Positions 12,842 to 22,386 of a stretch of 64,000 nt of DNA are shown here, piece after piece. The stretch is from Hygrocybe punicea (Eukaryota > Basidiomycota > Agaricomycetes > Agaricales > Hygrophoraceae): NCBI GenBank assembly GCA_963556145.1, contig OY744461.1, positions 3,100,001 to 3,164,000 of the forward strand, read 5' to 3'. Both the position numbers and the translations under genes were made by a program. Under the pieces are notes generated by a model. The model did not search any database and was not told the DNA's origin. It saw only the letters and a list, made by a program, of their open reading frames with translations. Each line of letters begins with the position of its first letter. Positions within the stretch are counted from its first letter, which is position 1.

Positions 12842-14942
12842 TCATTTCTGTAACTCCACCATGCTCATGGTTGGCAAAGTCTCAGAACTGACCCGTAACG
12901 TCGCCCTGAGTCTCTCCAGTGCTTTACCCAACTCATTCCTGCCCTTTCCGTCTTTCCCCAACCCCCAGAATCTGTTCCCCGAGTCCTGCATACGAAACTT
13001 CAATCAGCCAGGCCCTTAAGGGCTGTGGTGGACACAACATACGTTAACGATCTCCGCTTCATCTGTATCGAGTAGCTCACGAATCAAGCCAGGGTACTGC
13101 GTGAATTTGCACAGCATCACCTGCTCGCTCTGTAAGTCGACCCTGTCAGCAACAAACAACTTTTGAATTGGGAAGAAATGCACTGACCGCTGTGAGTTGG
13201 ACACAGTCCCAATCAGGCCGCATCGCATCGCCGTTGCTGCGCACAATTTCAGCGGTGCGGTCTATACTCTCGCTGTGGGTCCGGATCCGTTCAGCCAAAT
13301 TTGGCAACTGCATTCGGGTGATAAGACGTTCCGTGCGATTGTTGCAAGCAGAGAAAGGGCCAACCTTAAGTGCCCAAAACAGATGCAGAGCGGTAGGGTA
13401 CCGTAATCCGTTGTACATTATCGGGTGTGGCGAATTGTTGTTAAGAGATGGGTGTGCATCCTTGCCACGCACTAGCATGATACGGCGGCGGGGGTGCACA
13501 CCCGCAGAGGTATTGAGACTCACATTCAAAAGGGGCTGTGGGATAGCAGTAATGTAACCGGACGCCAGGGCAAACTTACCCAAGGTGGCCTTTGTCTGAA
13601 TCTCATTAGAGATTTTCCGTGCTCATTTCGGCCCTTCCCATCTTTCCCCACACCCCAGAGGTTGTCTGTTGAATCCTGCATTTCTGCAAGTTAGCTTCCA
13701 AAGAACGTGTCAGTCTGCCCTTAACATACGTTAATAATATCCGCATTCCCTGTCCCATGAAGCTCTTGAAACAAGCATGGGTATTGCATAAACTTACATA
13801 GTAAAACTTGATCGTTCTAGAGGTCCATTTGTTGTCAGCAGTGGGAAACAATAGGCTCGAGTGGCGCAGTGCACAGACTACTGCAAACTGGATCGCAGCC
13901 CAGTCAGCCCTGACGGCATCACGATGGGTACGGGTGACCTGAGATGCTTCGTCGACGCTCTCGCCGCAGGTTCGTATCTTCTCAGCTGCAGCTGGGATCT
14001 GCATACTCATGTGGGTTCAGTGCAATCGCGCCATGACATCTGAGGACATACTTTGAGCGCCCAGTAAAGATGCAGCGCAGTCGGGTATCGAAGGCCGTTA
14101 TACATTATTGGGTGTGGCGAACGGTTGCGGAAAGACGGGTGTGCGTTCCTGCCGTGGATGAGCTTGATAGGTTGTGGAGGAGGGGCATCGGAGGTAGAGG
14201 TAGCAGGTGATAAACGCAGAAGAGGCTGAGGCTGGGTCATGGTAAGTGGCTAGTCGATTATGGCAAGAGCCGCAAGTCTCACCAAAAGTCGCCTGCGTCC
14301 TTCGGCCAGCCAGTAGGATCGTAAAGCGATCGATGACTGTACCTGCAGCGCCTGTGATCAGTCCATGTAAGGGGAATTGCGGGGAAATGTACCTGAAATA
14401 TTTGATTACATTGGTTCAAAAGCTCTTTACACTTGGCAATATTATCCGAATCACTGACGTGATCGATCAGGCGGCGGAGGGTGCTGCGCGAGGACTGTTT
14501 CAACATTTCATCTCGGATCTGCTCCAAGCAGCTTTGGACGAACAAAGGTTGACCAAGCACACCAAAACTGTCGCAACGAGGCTTACCTCGTGAGCCGCGC
14601 AAGATCAGCAGGCAGCCGTGGGTCTGCGTCTGCAATGGACTGTCCGCTGGTTGCCTCTGCCACGGCGACGACAAGATCAGCACACTGTGTGGCCACACTG
14701 AGACATTCCTCTGTATTCGTCTTGACTGTCTGCACATCATGATCAGTGTGTTGGTGAGACAGTCGCCAGTTTAAAGTTATAGCACACACTTTGGCAATGT
14801 TGACGATGCTCAAGGCGAGCGATGCAGCTGTTTTGATGCCTGGAATGGCGGCTGCACTTGCGAGGTCTGCAACGCTGTCGAAGATCTGCAGCATGAATGT
14901 CGATCGATTGAGCACGACATCTGCACGGTTACTTTCTAGCAT
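12842..14942 (-). CDS. Fusion protein: MLKL-like helical N-domain plus two tandem NADAR domains
   Basis: I resolved 12 exons that keep one frame for 1,491 nt (496 aa): 14942-14790, 14729-14587, 14531-14393, 14342-14283, 14225-14052, 13998-13882, 13816-13730, 13675-13580, 13535-13365, 13307-13188, 13129-13043 and 12985-12842. All introns are GT-AG, 43-65 nt in most cases. Residues 1-165 are helical (FDSVADLASAAAIPGIKTAA, SCLEQIRDEMLKQSSRSTLR, NQCNQIFQVQSSIALR) and resemble the four-helix MLKL/HeLo-like cell-death domains of agaric proteins. Residues 166-323 and 324-496 are two NADAR (YbiA/DUF1768) domains. Each has SPHPIMYNGLRYPTALHL, an ADW/PDW region, LCKF.QYP and a closing WG.GKDGKGRNE.GK.L. 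The paired exons are 58/39/29/32 and 57/40/29/48 codons, so the second domain arose by duplication of a four-exon block. NADAR enzymes act on ADP-ribose N-glycosidic bonds; what this protein does is unknown. Joining of the two parts rests on the 57-nt intron at 14282-14226. Confidence 0.78.
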
Positions 14943-15112
14943 TGCGTTTCGAGTGTACTTTTATTATTTCGGCCGGTTTGTGCAAATACAGACGTGATCA
15001 GTTCTTTTACAGCGTTTTCATCGAGGAGTGGAAACTCCAAAATTTGAAGGTGGCTGTGCGTTTGCAAATATGTATTAGTCTGCCGGGTAGCGCTGACTAA
15101 GTACTCGACATG

Positions 15113-15207
15113 AGTGGGTCTCAAGTTCGCCTAGTGGTTCCCTACCAGGAATCCTGCTGCGGTTCCTGAGAGCCAAATTGGGCAGGACTTCTAAATATGG
15201 CATTACT
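15113..15207 (+). repeat. Left terminal inverted repeat of the Harbinger-type element
   Basis: This 95-bp repeat matches the reverse complement of 19007-19101 except at two positions, one of them a CpG transition (aatatgg versus aatacgg). The target duplication ATG precedes it. Confidence 0.88.
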
Positions 15208-15410
15208 CACTGTAATTATTATTGTTGCTCGAAAACCTGTTTGTTAGGTCCATATTTGGTGATTTTGTTTCATCTTTCATGCACGACTCAACCAGAACAC
15301 GCAGTTTCCTTGTTGCTCCCAGGCGGAGCCAACGTTCAAAGACCAATACTTTCACCTCCTGCCCTGCCCCACCTTCAACCCGTCCCTCAGCTTGCTCCCG
15401 CTCGCAAAAT

Positions 15411-17004
15411 ATGACCGACTTGTCCAAAATCAAAGTCTTTTGGGATGGCAACCACTCGCAACGAACTGATAGGCTAGTAACCTGGCTCGAAGACAACCCC
15501 TTCGATCGTATCAAGCTGTTTTCAGACTCTTCTCAAGATGCGAAGGTGACGAATCGCAAGAAGATTGTAGGAAAAGAGTCGAAGATGCACATCTACACCA
15601 AAATTGCCCATGCGGTGTTTTCTGCTGATGACAACCCTCAAATCCGTACTGGCTATACTCAGAATGTGGAGAAATTTGCCCGGGCAGTTGAGAACCGTTT
15701 ACAAACGTTAGTATTTCCCTTATCGCCCATCATCGCTGACTTGATTGTTTGGCAGACTCAAGAGCAAGTATCGTGAGGTTCGCCAAGGGTTAGGGAAAAC
15801 GGGCGCCGGTTTACTGACAGTTGGTGATGGTGAGGTGGGCCCGGTTAACATATCCCGCAAGTTTTTTGTTGTTTTCGCCGTTGGTTTTTTTTTTTCTAAC
15901 CATAAATTAGAAAAAACCAGCATGGAATTCCCTTGGTATCAACGGCTGCATGGGATCTGGGAATCCGTACCCAGCCACAACCCACAACCGGCTACATCTC
16001 AGGCTGGCCAAGATCTTGCTGGCCAAGCAACCAGCCTCCTTTACCCTGGCCATAGGTCATTACCAACGTCCCCTGGGCCTTTGACAGGCCCAAGTGCTGT
16101 GCCTAATTTCCCACCCATGTCAATTGGCGCTGATGACCTCCTGGATCCCAATAGCCCCCCCACACCTGACGACAACTTCATTCCCGGCATCATCGACCTA
16201 AACGACCTTCCGCACCCGAGTGAACTTGGATTACCCTGGCTATTGGAAAACACTGCCGCTACTGCCGCTACCACCTCAACCACTACCACCAATCCCCCTC
16301 CCGACATCGCTATCGCCAATTCCCCTCCAAACACCGCTACCCCTCCAAACACTGCTACCCCTCCAAACACCACTACCCCTCCGAACACCACTACTGGCTT
16401 TTCGGCAGGGCACCGGCTGCCCCTCCCACGCTTCTTAAATGTCAACCAGTCAAGTCCCTCCTCACGAAGCCAAAGTCCGTTAAGTCACGGTGTCTTCGGG
16501 GAATCTGGTTCAGGGTCTGAGGCCGAGCAACTTGTTCTTCGAGCACAAGCATTAGCGCTTCGTGCACCAGCAATTCAGGCACATCGTGCAATGTACAGCC
16601 CCTCCGATTCTGATAGGTCTGCCCCATCGTCATCTGCCCCTTCACCAACTACGTGGGCCATGAGCGTAACCCCTCCCACATCCGTCTCCTCACGCCCATC
16701 TCGCAAACGAGTCAACCCCACCAGCAACTTCGATGACCGCCTAGAACTGGTTCAACAACTTTCAACTGCAGTGAATCAACATGACACATCCAAGAAACGT
16801 CGCATGGATGAGAGGAAGGCAGAGAAAGAGGCGGACCGTCAACATGATCTAGAGAAGATCCGTGTCCAGGCCGAGGAAGATCGGAACTCCCTCGCCCTCA
16901 AGATCGAACTCGCAAGGCTTGAGATCGAGTCGCAGAAACTCAAGGTCAGGCAGCTGGAGCTATCGGGCCTTCGGCAGGAGTCTGAGCCGACGAACAATGA
17001 GTAG
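15411..17004 (+). CDS. Harbinger ORF1, Myb/SANT-like DNA-binding protein
   Basis: There are two exons, 15411-15706 and 15756-17004, 1,545 nt for 514 residues, joined in phase at NRLQT-LKSKY. The start is the ATG opening TDLSKIKVFWDGNHSQRTDR. Residues 1-115 have the W-rich, helical look of the trihelix/Myb-like module that PIF/Harbinger elements encode next to their transposase: VTWLEDNPFDRIKLFSD, then IYTKIAHAVFS and VEKFARAVENRLQ. The middle is Pro/Ser/Thr-rich, with a TPPNTA/TPPNTT tandem near 16325-16390. The last 80 residues form a charged coiled coil (EKEADRQHDLEKIRVQAEED). In related elements this protein helps the transposase bind DNA in the nucleus. Host origin is unlikely, because the gene lies wholly between the terminal repeats. 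Confidence 0.72.
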
Positions 17005-17029
17005 TGGACCGTTTCCTTTCTGTAGCTAT

Positions 17030-17125
17030 TATTGATACCTCTCACCATGCAGCCCTTTCCCCCCTTATATAACCCTGTCCCCCCCCCTATGTAGCCCTGT
17101 CCCCCCCCCCTATGTATCATGCTCT
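17030..17125. repeat. C-rich short tandem repeat between the two transposon genes
   Basis: About three units of a roughly 22-bp motif (ccctgt, a run of c, then tatgtag) lie between the two convergent stops. Being 3' to both genes, it may cover their polyadenylation region. I see no other feature in the gap. Confidence 0.5.
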
Positions 17126-17222
17126 TTGCCGTGATCATAATAAATGTCTATGCTGTTTCCTGTCTTCCCATAGGGATTGTGGCTGAGCTGAGTGGTGAAT
17201 AATCAAAGATATAGTTTGTAAA

Positions 17223-18803
17223 CTAGTTCTGCATATGCTGTGCAAACATAGCTAGGTATTCACGAAATTCTTTTCCTGCAACAGTGTCAGGATCATTGTG
17301 GTCAGGTGCCTCTTCCCCTTCTTCCCCTTCTCCCCCTTCCCCCTCTTCACCTCCATAGTCCTCGCCCTCAGCATAAGCCTCACGGTCGCAGTCATTTCTG
17401 GCCCATTCAGTTGTATCATTCAACCCCAGCTCCTCTTCAATCCGAATAATTAAATTGTGTAGATTCAAGCAACACCGCACCCAGAGATTGACATAGTTGA
17501 ATTTCTTTTGATCTTGAATTTGGAAACGCAATTCCCGTAAAGAGGAAAATCGGCCCTTCAGAGCACCAAAGAGATGCTCTGAACGTACACGAATCTAATA
17601 TCTTGAATCAGCACATGTATAATATTAAAATAAAAGCATACCCTTGATAAAAAATAATTGAATTTCTTCTGGAATGGAGTAAGGCTCCCTCTTGCGGGCT
17701 TCTTGAAGGGTGGGATACACCAAGTATAACATGGGTATGCTGAATCTGCCCACATCCACTCATTGGCCGAAAAGAATAAGTTGGGCTCCTCTGCAACACA
17801 GGACATTGCAAAGGCAGTGGAGTCATGGATACTCCCCACTATGCCAGCAACATAATCAACAATCTGTAAATTATGTGGAAGGCTGATAACCTGGAAGAAA
17901 ATGTTTGAGAAAAAGAGACCAAGAGAATAAATATAAAAGAACCTGGCAATTAAGGGAATAATTGCACTTCCTGTCATAGAAAGACTCTCCATGTAGCCCA
18001 GGCTTCTGGAAGAGGGGAAAGCATGACCCATCACCAGTCAAATAACCACCTTTCCACTCCTTGCAAGTCTTGCTCTCCACCCACTTCTTTGCCATATTCT
18101 TCTCATGCAGACAACGAGGATCCTCAGGATTCCAAGATAGGGCATCATCATGATGGGCAGCAATTGCAATCATAACACGGTTAGTGCAATTGTAGACTGT
18201 ACCAACAGATACCCCTGCCCATTCCGCCACATCTTCAGTGGTTGCAGCATTCCCATAGTGGCCAGCACGATTCAGAAAAATTGCCAATTGGATTTCGACA
18301 GGGAGTTGGCGGTCGGAGGCAAAAATGGGATGGTTTTCGATTAGTTCAACCAACCTGTCAAAAACAGGAGGATCGACACGGAGTTTTCGTCGGAAACGGC
18401 GAGGGTCGTTGAGAGACCATTCATCAAGGAGATGAAGCTGGGGGGCATGGGAAACACGAGTACGAGTTCTGAGGACTCGCACCTTTCTAACTTCATCTTC
18501 AAGAGCTCCAATAGCATCGACCAGTTCCGTGAAAAGGTAGTTGGAGAGTTGGTTGCTTGTTTCTGAGTCTGAGCTGGGTATGTTCATAGAATCATCGGAG
18601 GGAAGGTCTGAGGATGGAAAGGCATCATCTGACATGTCGATATCAGTACCGGTCTCAGTATCAGAATCAAAGTGGTCAGGCAAATCTTCAATCAGATCTT
18701 CAATCAGATTCCCAACCAAGTCATAATATTTCCTCTGGATGAGGTCACATTTGACTTGATTCAGAGCCAGGAGCAGTTTTTGACGGTGGGATTGGTGAGG
18801 CAT
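17223..18803 (-). CDS. PIF/Harbinger DDE transposase (DDE_Tnp_4 type)
   Basis: There are three exons, 18803-17943, 17890-17642 and 17594-17223, 1,482 nt for 493 residues, with all joins in frame. Domains in order: an acidic N-terminus; a helical DNA-binding region with RRFRRKLRVDPPVFDRLVEL and a helix-turn-helix (TEDVAEWAGVSVGTVYNCTN); then the catalytic core. Candidate catalytic acids are Asp in YLTGDGSCFPLFQKPG, Asp in WMWADSAYPCYTW and Glu in RVRSEHLFGALKGRF, the DDE pattern of this superfamily. The C-terminus after EEELGLNDTTEWARN is an acidic EEGEGGEGEEGEE stretch. The protein cuts and pastes the element through its terminal repeats. No stop or frameshift was seen. Confidence 0.88.
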
Positions 18804-19006
18804 GATGGCAGCGGTTCAAAGAAGTGTTCTGGCTGCTCTGACAAACAGCCGTGTATTTATGCTGTAACAGCCTTACATCAAGATCAGTGCTGTCATAAAG
18901 TGTTGACACTCTCTCATGTACCGGGATAAGTTTGCCGTATATAGACTTAACAAAAGGTTAGGCATTATCTAATGCCACGCTGGCAACGCGGCAACACATA
19001 ACCCTA

Positions 19007-19101
19007 AGTAATGCCGTATTTAGAAGTCCTGCCTAATTTGGCTCTCAGGAACCGCAGCAGGATTCCTGGTAGGGAACCACTAGGCGAACTTGAGACCCAC
19101 T
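19007..19101 (-). repeat. Right terminal inverted repeat of the Harbinger-type element
   Basis: This is the mirror of 15113-15207. It ends CCCACT and is followed by the target duplication ATG at 19102-19104. Confidence 0.88.
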
Positions 19102-19180
19102 ATGGGCTCATTCCCACTGCACTCAAGGACCGTGTTCCCATATTGTACCACCAGCACAACATATCTATCAAGGTGATCTG
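19102..19180 (+). pseudogene. Tc1/mariner-like transposase, 5' fragment (split by insertions)
   Basis: Between the two larger elements are 79 bases encoding LIPTALKDRVPILYHQHNIS. This is the start of a helix-turn-helix region that continues at 25408, where the frame resumes as VICKVLGIWKSSVYHALQYH once one copy of GATCTG is removed. The original gene was therefore cut here by the 6.2-kb element. Its 5' flank was cut by the Harbinger-type element. The fragment cannot be functional. Confidence 0.75.
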
Positions 19181-19803
19181 TATGGAAAGCAACAGTGATC
19201 AGCCCTTTTTTGTAATGCAATATTCAATGTCAGACGTGGCATGGCATTAGGACCCAGGACACTCCACCATAGTAATGATAAGTGTTCTGCATACAAGTAA
19301 TATGGTAGTAAGTGTCTTCATAGCATTTAACAAGTGTCCTCATAGCATCAAGTGCCTTCATGTACAAGTATCTTCATAGCAATAAATTCTGATATAAGAC
19401 TGAGGCTTGATCAGATTACCACCAGACTATTGAGTAAAAGATATGTGGAATTGCTATTAGACAATCATGAATCTATACTTCAAGAGTCCTGGAACTTAGT
19501 AGGAGGCCTCAAAACCCTTCGCCAGCCACACCAGCTTCAGTTTGTTGGAGGTGTCACATATGGGCTTGCAACCTCAAGACATTGCGGGCATTCGGGTGAC
19601 TTTGTTGACGCTCATTCGGTTGGTGAGATGAACGACCTCGTCGAAGTCTAGTGATGTCGGGTCTGTTGTGTACGGAATCTATCAGATATTACTTAGATAA
19701 AGGAGAAACACTCACCTAGCAATAGCTGTAGTTCCCGCAATTTATTTGCACATTTTGGGTCGCGGTTGCGCTTTAAACACTCACACTCCCAAACAACAAT
19801 CTA

Positions 19804-20391
19804 ATGTCTCACCACTCTACCTCATCCATACTGGTGCTCGAGGCACAAAGTGACTTGCTGCCACCGCTATCCACCCCAAACAATCCCACCCAAGCCATGG
19901 CCAATGCCAACGGAAATAAGGAATCCAGCCTGTTATCTCCCCTCACACTCACCCTGCTATCATTCGACTCGCCAGGGCCTCTATCTCCCCTCGCACTCAC
20001 CCTGCTATCGTTCAACTCGCCGGGGCCTCTATCTGCCCAGGCCCAACTTGCAAGCATTGGCTCAAATGAAGATGGCCGACTGTCTCCACTCACACTCAAC
20101 CTTCGATCGTTCAACTCATTGACGCTCCCACCCACCTCAGCGCTAGGTCTGAGCATCGAAAATGATGGCCAATTATCCCCGCTCACCCTGGCCCTCCTAT
20201 CGTTCGACTCTCTGGCACTTCTATTGGCCCCAGCCCAACTTTGGGGCATGAGGAATGAGAATGACAGATTGTCGCCCCTCCCCCTCTCCCTCCGATCGTT
20301 TGACATCCAACACAGCAGTGAAGGGTCTCCCAAAGTGTTGTTAGTTCCTGTGCAGGCTGAAGTTCGCAACAACGGTGGAGAATCATTGTAA
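19804..20391 (+). CDS. Hypothetical repetitive ORF in left arm
   Basis: This is an open frame of 195 codons starting MSHHSTSSILVLEAQSD. It is built from imperfect repeats of about 20-30 residues with the recurring pattern LSPLTLxLLSFDS(P)GPLS. I recognise no domain. An identical frame lies in the other arm at 24784-24197. The opposite strand is open over the same stretch, so the reading may reflect a repetitive DNA segment (possibly a binding-site array) and not a protein. Confidence 0.3.
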   Translation: MSHHSTSSILVLEAQSDLLPPLSTPNNPTQAMANANGNKESSLLSPLTLTLLSFDSPGPLSPLALTLLSFNSPGPLSAQAQLASIGSNEDGRLSPLTLNLRSFNSLTLPPTSALGLSIENDGQLSPLTLALLSFDSLALLLAPAQLWGMRNENDRLSPLPLSLRSFDIQHSSEGSPKVLLVPVQAEVRNNGGESL

Positions 20392-20828
20392 GCAAATGGA
20401 TAATGCGAATATGGCACGTATCCGTGAGTTTCCCCCCCCTGCTTGCCCCTCCATTTCTTGCATTGAAATTATCGGGGCTAACAGTTTCACAGGTGATGTT
20501 GATCTGGGTGATGAAATTGCCATGATGGGAGTGGTTGTTAGAGGAGAATAATGAAAAAATTTGGATACTCCCGTTTGTGAAATGTTGAATTAAATGCTCT
20601 TGAAGATTCTGCTCTTGCGTAGATTCACCCTGATGCTTTCACTTCATATGGCAAGCTCTGATTTGGTCTTTGAGCAAAGCTGGTGATAGCATCTGGCAGT
20701 GGGATAGCAAGTTGGTGATCTTTGCTTTATCGTGGAATCTTGACAACAATTGCAGGCACATGTTGTGAAACACGCCATCTTTTCTTCTCACCCATGACCA
20801 AGGTGAACCAGAAAAACCAATACAAGCC

Positions 20829-20979
20829 ATGCCATCAGTCGTTTTTCATTCCATCTCTTTCTTTCTGGCTGACACACTCCAAGCTCCCAAGGACGAGCTA
20901 CGCGAGCTCCTGTTGTTCTACTACAATCTCGGTCTAAAAGACAAGAAGGTTGTGTCATCATGTCTTTATCATTTTGATA
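20829..20979 (+). pseudogene. Truncated 5' copy of the integrase-like gene (left arm)
   Basis: It starts MPSVVFHSISFFLADTLQAP, continues LLFYYNLGLKDKKV, and matches the start of the gene at 23759. It leaves the homologous sequence at the arm edge after YHFD. It is a by-product of the arm duplication and has no catalytic region. Confidence 0.7.
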
Positions 20980-21114
20980 CCGAGGGGTACCCATGTATTG
21001 ACAGGTACGTCCATCACCCAGTGACGAGCTTATCAACGTCAAGGTGGCCAAAGGCCAAAGGCTGTTGTCTGGATCCTTAGGGAACTTGCTGGGGATCACC
21101 ATGTTCTGACACGT

Positions 21115-21669
21115 TTGCACACCATGAACCCCCAAGATCACCCTTCACCTGGCTCCATCGTCCAACCGAGAATGACAGTCGACCTTGAGGGCACAGCAGT
21201 TAGCCAGGGTGGCCACCTCATGTCAAACAAAAAGTGCAAACTTCCTGATGGTTCGCTCAAGCAAACACGCCAGGACCATGAGGAGATCCACTTTCTGGTC
21301 CTGAAGTGGAAACCGGTCATCGAGGGTGAACACGTCCCCATCACGGTGCTTCCAGAGTGGGCTCGGCAGGCCTTTACTGGGCCTAGTTTGAATCGTATTC
21401 AAAGCAAGTTGTATCCTATTGCTTTTGGTACAGACAAGCCAATCTTGCTGTGTGCCCCAACCGTGGTTGGCAAGGTATGCACACGAACACACATACAGCT
21501 TATTGGGGCCTCGGTGATGCTCCCCAATTGCCAGGATGTTGCAACATTCCACCGTGTCGACCCCAACAGCGACCTCTTCTATTTTGATGCATCGTACCAC
21601 CTACAACAGCAGTTCATTGGCGTCACAGATGAGAAAGCTATCAAGAGCTACCAAGTTCCAGAGCACTGA
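21115..21669 (+). pseudogene. Captured fragment of a Brr2-type (U5 snRNP) RNA helicase
   Basis: The frame carries GGHLMSNKKCKLPDGSLKQ, then HEEIHFLVLKWKPV and LPEWARQAFTGPSLNRIQSK, the segment just before helicase motif I in Brr2/SNRNP200 proteins. Motif I appears as CAPTVVGK where APTGAGKT is expected, so the P-loop is damaged. The sequence then jumps to GASVMLPNCQDVATFHRVD and LQQQFIGVTDEKAIKSYQVP, which in Brr2 lie well downstream, near motif III. It is an internally deleted piece of a host gene carried inside the transposon. It is not a working helicase. Confidence 0.8.
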
Positions 21670-22386
21670 GCGCCGGATCAGCTTCCACCAAAAATGACTT
21701 CCCTTTAGCAAGAATAAGTAGTGGAATGCCATTTATCATATATGTATTGTGTACCATACCTTCAAATGCTACTCAATTCAAAATTTATTCAACATGTCGG
21801 CAAGTAAATGTATTACACTTTCCCAACATATTGGCTAGGCAAGCTGATTGATCCTGTGCAGACGTTTTGGGGCTGGTCAGTCTTGAGATCATGATATATA
21901 TGTAAACTTTGCTTCCTTTAAAGTATGATAACAATACACAGAGTTCAGCAGTCAAACACCAATCGGCATGGAAATCCCAATTCGGACTGAGGTTACACTT
22001 CCGTCATTTCACACAATTTATGGCCAATAAAATTTTATTTAGTCACATCAGTGTCCCTGCCTTTGGAATACTCATCACTCCCAACACAACACTCCTTTGC
22101 TCCCCAACATTCCTTTTTATATTTCAATCCATGCCGCAGTACGCCACCGAATTCACATCTGAAAATGAAATTGTCATCTGCGGTGGTCCATGCAAGAAGC
22201 AGATCAAGCCGCCTGCAGGGATATTTTATCTGTTGAACCAAGATCGCTCTCATCAATGCCATAATGTTCTCCAGTTCTGCATAGACTATTTTTTCGATCT
22301 CTTCTCTTTACTTACAATTTTTTTCATCCAACTGATACCCATAGTTATAGAATTTTTCTTGGACAATACATGGACAATAATGATAG
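21670..22386. other. Transposon core without a recognised gene
   Basis: This stretch is AT-rich with scattered open frames. One from 21909 to 22421 (+) runs into the 3' end of the integrase-like gene on the other strand. I found no recognisable protein or RNA gene. Confidence 0.5.

Larger units (their letters stand above)
15113..19101. mobile_element. PIF/Harbinger-type DNA transposon with TIRs and 3-bp target duplication
   Basis: The element is 3,989 bp. Terminal inverted repeats of about 95 bp begin AGTGGGTCTCAAGTTCGCC, at 15113-15207 and as the reverse complement at 19007-19101, with only two differences. The direct repeat ATG flanks it at 15110-15112 and 19102-19104, fitting the 3-bp duplication of this superfamily. 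It carries two genes in convergent orientation, as in PIF/Harbinger elements: a DNA-binding-type ORF1 and a DDE transposase. Both reading frames are open, so the element may be autonomous or was until recently. It sits 170 bp upstream of the MLKL-NADAR gene start and interrupts a mariner-like gene. Confidence 0.85.
19181..20979 (+). repeat. Left 1,799-bp terminal inverted repeat
   Basis: This arm is the reverse complement of 23609-25407. It ends at attttgata, after which the two arms diverge completely. It contains a complete copy of the repetitive 195-codon frame (19804-20391) and, at 20829-20979, the first 50 or so codons of the integrase-like gene, which then run into unrelated sequence. 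Confidence 0.92.

Noticed and set aside
13814..13820. In-frame TAG in the first NADAR domain, suggesting a broken gene
   Set aside because: The same position in the second domain is a TTACAG splice acceptor. Using TCTAG as acceptor keeps both domains in frame with equal 29-codon exons, so the TAG lies in the intron.
14226..14282. Stop at 14252-14250 and ATG at 14240, suggesting two separate genes
   Set aside because: Only 9 nt would separate the stop from the next start. A GTGAGA...CCTCAG intron of 57 nt, homologous to the one before the second NADAR domain, joins the parts in phase. Kept as an alternative to test.
15861..15910. Possible second intron in Harbinger ORF1 (GTTTTTT...TTAG)
   Set aside because: Its 50-nt length would shift the long downstream frame, which is open without splicing.
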